Assembly: GCF_001939735.1 (NCBI RefSeq)
Contig: NZ_MJIL01000039.1
Location: forward strand, 1 to 36,201
From: Photobacterium proteolyticum
Lineage (GTDB): Bacteria; Pseudomonadota; Gammaproteobacteria; Enterobacterales; Vibrionaceae
Length of the DNA stretch: 36,201 bases
Direction of reading: 5' to 3'
Below the pieces are notes generated by a model. That model was not told the DNA's origin. It was given only the letters and a program-made list of their open reading frames with translations, and made no database searches. Positions 31,650-36,201 of the stretch are shown in pieces. The translations under genes were made by a program, and so were the position numbers. The stretch's first letter is position 1, and each line of letters opens with the position of its first letter.

Positions 31650-33065
31650 TCAATTTGCATCTGATGAAGCATCCAACTTACATACCTGGCTCCATTTAGG
31701 AGAACTGAGCACTTTTAAAGCGGCTGGAGGAGAAATAACGCCGTTACCGGTAAAGGCTCGGTATTTTGTTGCTATAGGTGTGCTTGTAGAAATCAGTATT
31801 GATCGTAGTTGCTTTTCACTTATCCCTGGACAGTAGCTCATTAACAGTGCAGCAACTGCGCTGACAACAGGTGTTGCACTTGAACTGCCTCCGGCTCGGG
31901 CCGTTTCTCGCAGTGGAGCTTTCGGTGAGCTGAAAAGGCTACTGATCATAGTGGGTGCTGAAATATCAATAAAGCTCCCTTTGACGGGGTTTGCTGCTTG
32001 CCTATTGTGGGTAACCGCAGCAACAATCAATGCGGAAGAGAAACCCACCAGCGCTTTGCTGCTGCTTTTGCTGCTTGCCTGGTTTCCGGCGGCGGCAACT
32101 AACAGAGTGCCCTTACCATCACGGCCTGAGCGACGAAGTTCTGTCAGTACTTGTCGGATGGGGTGCATCATATAGGTTAAATACCAGCTCATGTTGATGA
32201 TATCCGCCTGGTGTTGCTGAGCAATAGCTAGGCTTTTTATGATGTCCGATGTAAAGCTTGCTTCAAGGCTGATTGCCAGTAACTTTACTTCCGGTGCAAT
32301 CCCTTCAGTATCAATTTGATTATGTTGTGCAGCGATGATACCACTGACTTTTAATCCGTGGTTGGTATCGCGGTTGTCCGACTGACCAACTCTGAATAAT
32401 TGCACATTAGCGCCTTGAAGATCGCGATGTTCGATGTGAAACCCTTTATCAATAACCGCGACAGTTACCCCTTGTCCACGGTTATGCTGCCACAGTTGCT
32501 CAACATTGAGTGCCTTGATTACCGAGTAGCCTTCCATATCGTAACGCTTGCTATTATCCAAAACAGTAGCACCGGTTTGTCCGGGCTTGATTAGCAGATC
32601 GGGCTGAGCACTGAGCACCTGCTTGTGGCTGAGTAAATGGATGAATGCCGGATACAGAGCTGCCTGATCTTGCGGCTTAACCAGCCAGAGTTGAGAGTCA
32701 GGAAGGTTAAAAAGCAGCTCAAAATGAATCTCAGTATCCAGGAGGGCAAACAGGAACTGGCTCAGCTCGGTTGCCTGTGTGCCATTTTGAGTCTCAATAA
32801 TTAATCGTGGTGCGATACAGACTTGATAGTGGTCTTCAGGGTTATCCTGTTTACTTCGTTTGTAGTTATCCGTCAGATACACCTGCTGCTCTTTTACGTT
32901 GAGTTCCACCCAGGCATGGCCATTAGAAAAAGCATAAAAACCAAATGTTGCCATGCAATTAGCATTTCCAGGGGTGGCGTGAGTATTGGGTGCAGCCATA
33001 AGGAGCAGCCAGCCGACAATAAACGCAAAAGCGCCAGGCTGGAATAGTGTTTTTTTTTGCAGCAA
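31650..33065 (-). CDS. secreted subtilisin-like serine protease (S8 family)
   Basis: The 471-residue protein has a signal peptide (FQPGAFAFIVGWLLLMAAPN, cleavage near THA) and a divergent N-terminal domain of about 155 residues with two Cys. The S8 catalytic domain follows, with Asp206 in VAVIDKGFHIEH, His236 in TNHGLKVSGIIAA, the oxyanion Asn in VAAAGNQASS and nucleophile Ser395 in GGSSSATPVVSAVAALLMSY. All triad residues are present. The Ser motif is GSSSATP rather than GTSMATP. The C-terminus is short (ending CKLDASSDAN), without a PPC or autotransporter domain, so it is probably periplasmic or secreted. It is convergent with the T3SS effector and divergent from the adhesin, whose processing it could serve (inference). 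Confidence 0.92.
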   Translation of the reverse strand: MLQKKTLFQPGAFAFIVGWLLLMAAPNTHATPGNANCMATFGFYAFSNGHAWVELNVKEQQVYLTDNYKRSKQDNPEDHYQVCIAPRLIIETQNGTQATELSQFLFALLDTEIHFELLFNLPDSQLWLVKPQDQAALYPAFIHLLSHKQVLSAQPDLLIKPGQTGATVLDNSKRYDMEGYSVIKALNVEQLWQHNRGQGVTVAVIDKGFHIEHRDLQGANVQLFRVGQSDNRDTNHGLKVSGIIAAQHNQIDTEGIAPEVKLLAISLEASFTSDIIKSLAIAQQHQADIINMSWYLTYMMHPIRQVLTELRRSGRDGKGTLLVAAAGNQASSKSSSKALVGFSSALIVAAVTHNRQAANPVKGSFIDISAPTMISSLFSSPKAPLRETARAGGSSSATPVVSAVAALLMSYCPGISEKQLRSILISTSTPIATKYRAFTGNGVISPPAALKVLSSPKWSQVCKLDASSDAN

Positions 33066-33540
33066 ATGGATCCCATCATCTCTAGTTGAAAAAGCAGAAA
33101 TAATAATAGCTTAAAAGCAATTATGAAACCAAGTTCTGGTCATGTGGCGAGAAGTGGTCAACAAAGCCCGGAAACTTGTTGTCGGTGCTTGACTGACCAT
33201 TTCTTGATTGATTATCCGACCTAATTGCCCCTCACAGAATAAATTTATTGTATTTCATTTGGTATCAATATTAGAGCTGTTATTCTATTGATGACCTAAG
33301 CAACGGTAAACATATGTGGGTTGTTTTTTATGCGCAACTAAGGCGGCTTAAAGCAACTAACTGATAGGTAGGTATATATGAACTCCAGGGCTCCAGGTTA
33401 GCACTTTAATAAAGTAAAAAAGCGGGTAAGGCACATTAATAATGAAAACAAGGTATAACCGCACTTTCGATGACTTTAAGGGCAGGGTATCTATTTGTAG
33501 GGAGCCTGAAAAGAAATCGAAGAGCAAAGGAGGGCGAGGT
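33066..33540. other. divergent promoter region of protease and adhesin
   Basis: This 475-bp, AT-rich stretch contains no convincing gene. It must hold the protease promoter and the adhesin promoter. An in-frame ATG for the adhesin at 33442 would add 33 charged residues, but it lacks a ribosome site as good as that at 33541. Confidence 0.5.
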
Positions 33541-36201
33541 ATGCTCCCCCGATATTTAACTATCGCTGTAGCACTAATGGTGCAGGGGGTTTGCGCACAG
33601 CAGTACAGTGAAGCTTCTTATTCTGAGCAACCTGAAAGTACTTCTGTTATAGAACAAAATACAAAGCAGTCGCAGAGTAGTACATATCGGTCAGAAAGCC
33701 AGGCTATGGCTCACTCTAATACTCCAACAGTACAATCATTTACCGCAGTGGGTAAGGCTGCGCAAGAAGCGAACACGCTAAAACCACATCAAGAGAAAAT
33801 TGATGAGCTGTTGCGCACCTTTGAACAGAGCCGTAAAAGCAGCCAACGTTTGGCTCACAGGCTTGGTTTGTCAGGAGATACCAATACTGGCTTTGAGTAC
33901 TTTAAACTTCCGGCCAGTGCTCAGCAAATATCGATACCAACTGATGGAATAGAGTTGGTTGCCGTTTGTTATTATGGCCGGTGTATGGGAGGCCCACACG
34001 CTGGTGAAGTATGTCAGACTGATGCATTTTGTGAGGTAGGAGATAACATCGCACCGAGTATTACCGCCGTAGCTATTCAGGATGTTAGCCATAAGGTTGG
34101 TGATACAGCCACCGCAACGATTACCGTTGATTCAGACTCTGATGATTACACTTCTGGTTCCGGTGGCGTTAGCGGCACTATTGCCGGATACACTGTAAGC
34201 ACATTAACTAAAGTCAGTGATACTACCTACACGGTAAGCTTTACTATTACAGATGGTGGTACCAATATTGCGGCCGCGAGTACTATCCCGGTTAATATCT
34301 CGCTAACCGATTCCAGCGGCAATACCAGCTCGGCTTATACCACAGCTATCAGCCAGAATAACGACGCTATTTATGCTAATTTGCCAGATATTTCCCTGAG
34401 TGCAGATACCGATACTATTGCTGAAGATGGTGGTAGTGCTACGTTGACAGCTACGATTAGTGGTAGCCTGAACAATCAGTGGCCATCTGATATCACGGTG
34501 AATCTGGCCTATAGCGGCACCGCAACAGCAACAACCGACTATAGCAAGTCAGACAGCATCACTATTTCTGCAGGCAACACAACTGGTACCACAACGGTAA
34601 CCGGTGTTGCCGATACCCTTTATGATGCTGCCAGTGCAGAAACAGTGATTGTTGATGTTTCTTCTGTATCGGTCGGCACTGAAGATGGTACTCAGCAACA
34701 GACAATTTCAATTACTGATGCTGAAGCAGCTCCTACTGTGTCTCTGTCTGTGGGCACGAATACCGTGGCCGAAAACGGCGGTACTGCCAGCATAATGGTG
34801 ACATTGGATCATGCTACCTATGAAGATGTCACGGTTGGTCTGAGCTATTCGGGTACCGCGACAAGTGGTACCGACTTTGCGACACCGAGCAGTAACATCA
34901 CTATTTCTAATGGCACTACTTCGGCCAATGCTGCAACGGGTATAACCAGCAGTGATGATGGTGACGAGGAAGGTGCTGAAACCATTATTATTGATGTCAG
35001 CAGTGTTGCAGGTGGTGGTGTTTCCGAACATGGCGCTCAGCGACAGACAATCACGATCAGTGATGATGATGATACAACTCAGCCTGTGATAATCAGCGTC
35101 TCTGTACCGGTCGATAATACCTATGTTACGGGCCAATCACTCAGTTTTACCGTCAACACCGATGAGATCGTAACTGTCAGCGGTTCGCCCAGCCTGACGC
35201 TGAATATTGGCGGCACCACAAAATTAGCTGCTTATGCGTCAGGTTCTGGTTCTCAGGCATTGGTCTTTACTTATTCTGTTGAAACCGGCCTGGTCGATAA
35301 TGATGGTATTTCAGTCACAGCCTTGAGCATGAATGCGGACGAGATCCAGGATGCGGCAGGGAATGACTTAAATGTTGCACTTAATTCAGTCGGCTCGTTG
35401 ACGAATGTTCGGGTCGATAGTGTGTCACCAACGGTAACAGGAGTGAGTGCCAGTACGGCTGATGGTCAATACAATGAAGGCGATAATATTGCCCTCAATG
35501 TAAGCTTTGATGAAGCGGTAACAGTAACTGGCACACCGCGTTTATTGTTGGAAACGGGTACCACAGGTCGTTATGCGACCTATACCTCTGGTTCGGGGAG
35601 TACGGCATTAGTCTTTCAATATTCAATACAGGCGGGTGATACTTCTAGTGATCTCGATTATGCCAGCACAACGGCGTTGGAACTTAACAGCGGTACCATT
35701 AATGACAGTAATGGCAATGCAGCAGATCTGACGCTGGCATCACCGGGTTCAGCCAATAGCCTGGGTGCCAACAAGGCGATTGTAATTGATACTACGCAAC
35801 CTACAGTCACGATCAGTAGCAATAAGTCTGCGCTGAAGCGTGGTGAGACGGCCACCATTAGTTTTACGTTAAGTGAGAGCAGTAGTGACTTCATCAAAGA
35901 CGATGTCACCGTGGTTGGCGGAACACTAAGTGCTCTTTCTGGTAGCGGAACAAGCTATACAGCGACTTTCACTCCTAGTGAGGATAACAACGTTACTGCC
36001 ACGATTGACGTGGTAGCCGGTAAGTTTACGGATAGTGCTGGTAATAATAACGCTGCGGCTACCCAAGAAACGATTAGTGTAGATACGGCCGTGCCGACGG
36101 TGGCGATCAGCGATAACACTACCGGGACGGCGACGGGGGATGTGACCTACACCTTCACCTTTAGCGAAGACGTGACGGGCTTTACCGCGGACGACATCAC
36201 C
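33541..36201 (+). CDS. giant surface adhesin with Calx-beta and Ig-like repeats (partial, runs off window)
   Basis: 887 codons are visible and the frame is open at the edge. AGGAGGG stands 6 bp before the ATG at 33541, and a signal peptide follows directly (MLPRYLTIAVALMVQGVCAQ), which is why this start is preferred. After a Ser/Gln-rich and helical region (to about 135) comes a Cys-rich patch (VCYYGRCMGGPHAGEVCQTD). An Ig-like domain follows (about 178-280), then two Calx-beta domains (about 284-395 and 398-515; DTIAEDGGSATLTATISGS, NTVAENGGTASIMVTLD) with acidic Ca2+-binding loops. Two SwmB-like repeats (about 520-630 and 632-745) carry DSVSPTV and YASGSGSQALVF-type phrases, and Ig-like units continue to the edge (VDTAVPTVAISDN). 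Such proteins are exported by type I or other routes; the C-terminal signal is outside the window. Confidence 0.9.
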   Translation, partial: MLPRYLTIAVALMVQGVCAQQYSEASYSEQPESTSVIEQNTKQSQSSTYRSESQAMAHSNTPTVQSFTAVGKAAQEANTLKPHQEKIDELLRTFEQSRKSSQRLAHRLGLSGDTNTGFEYFKLPASAQQISIPTDGIELVAVCYYGRCMGGPHAGEVCQTDAFCEVGDNIAPSITAVAIQDVSHKVGDTATATITVDSDSDDYTSGSGGVSGTIAGYTVSTLTKVSDTTYTVSFTITDGGTNIAAASTIPVNISLTDSSGNTSSAYTTAISQNNDAIYANLPDISLSADTDTIAEDGGSATLTATISGSLNNQWPSDITVNLAYSGTATATTDYSKSDSITISAGNTTGTTTVTGVADTLYDAASAETVIVDVSSVSVGTEDGTQQQTISITDAEAAPTVSLSVGTNTVAENGGTASIMVTLDHATYEDVTVGLSYSGTATSGTDFATPSSNITISNGTTSANAATGITSSDDGDEEGAETIIIDVSSVAGGGVSEHGAQRQTITISDDDDTTQPVIISVSVPVDNTYVTGQSLSFTVNTDEIVTVSGSPSLTLNIGGTTKLAAYASGSGSQALVFTYSVETGLVDNDGISVTALSMNADEIQDAAGNDLNVALNSVGSLTNVRVDSVSPTVTGVSASTADGQYNEGDNIALNVSFDEAVTVTGTPRLLLETGTTGRYATYTSGSGSTALVFQYSIQAGDTSSDLDYASTTALELNSGTINDSNGNAADLTLASPGSANSLGANKAIVIDTTQPTVTISSNKSALKRGETATISFTLSESSSDFIKDDVTVVGGTLSALSGSGTSYTATFTPSEDNNVTATIDVVAGKFTDSAGNNNAAATQETISVDTAVPTVAISDNTTGTATGDVTYTFTFSEDVTGFTADDIT

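Noticed and set aside
33442..33540. Upstream start for the adhesin
   Set aside because: In frame, but with a weak ribosome site, and it would bury the signal peptide behind 33 charged residues. The ATG at 33541 has AGGAGGG.

Overview
The window looks like a chromosomal accessory region of a marine gammaproteobacterium, most likely Vibrionaceae (Vibrio, Photobacterium or a relative). The evidence is moderate GC, a thermolabile-hemolysin/PlpA-type GDSL phospholipase typical of that family, an HBM-domain chemoreceptor, IS3- and IS6-like insertion sequences and a SPI-2-like type III secretion (T3SS) gene block. No rRNA, tRNA or CRISPR array was seen.

Layout. (1) 1-4.8 kb is a redox/detoxification cluster partly in decay. 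An IS3-family end has cut an acyl-CoA-dehydrogenase-like gene that follows its likely flavin-reductase partner. An HxlR regulator is divergent from them across a tandem operator. A truncated glutathionyl-hydroquinone-reductase-like gene lies behind an NAD(P)H:FMN reductase, which is divergent from a LysR regulator. An exported protein of unknown function carries the same candidate LysR site upstream. (2) 4.9-9.4 kb holds an HBM chemoreceptor, an Old Yellow Enzyme-type oxidoreductase and a chloramphenicol-acetyltransferase-fold protein. (3) 9.4-16.8 kb is strewn with IS6-like remnants. They surround a four-gene leftward block (BASS transporter, CoA-disulfide reductase-rhodanese, HlyD-type adaptor, DUF2955-type membrane protein) and a Spy/CpxP-like gene framed by IS6-like terminal repeats. 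(4) 16.8-19.1 kb holds a GntR/UTRA regulator followed by a secreted phospholipase with Gly in place of the usual catalytic Asp. (5) 19.4-31.4 kb is a T3SS block: chaperone, candidate effector, chaperone-like gene, sctC, sctD, sctE/sctG, sctF, sctI, sctJ, sctK, sctL, chaperone, 926-residue candidate effector. (6) 31.6-36.2 kb holds a secreted subtilisin-like protease divergent from a giant Calx-beta/Ig-like adhesin that runs off the window.

How the genes fit. The T3SS block encodes the secretin, inner ring (SctD, SctJ), needle, rod, needle co-chaperones, SctK and the ATPase stator SctL. The ATPase, export gate, C-ring and translocators are not in the window. The block is closed on both sides by chaperone-effector pairs, so it is either one part of a split system or a stranded partial one.

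The most unusual feature is at 24804-25607. SctE-like and SctG-like needle chaperones share one uninterrupted reading frame that runs, in a different frame, straight through the complete needle gene sctF. This is either a fused co-chaperone with an overprinted needle gene or a frameshift at the 3' end of sctE.
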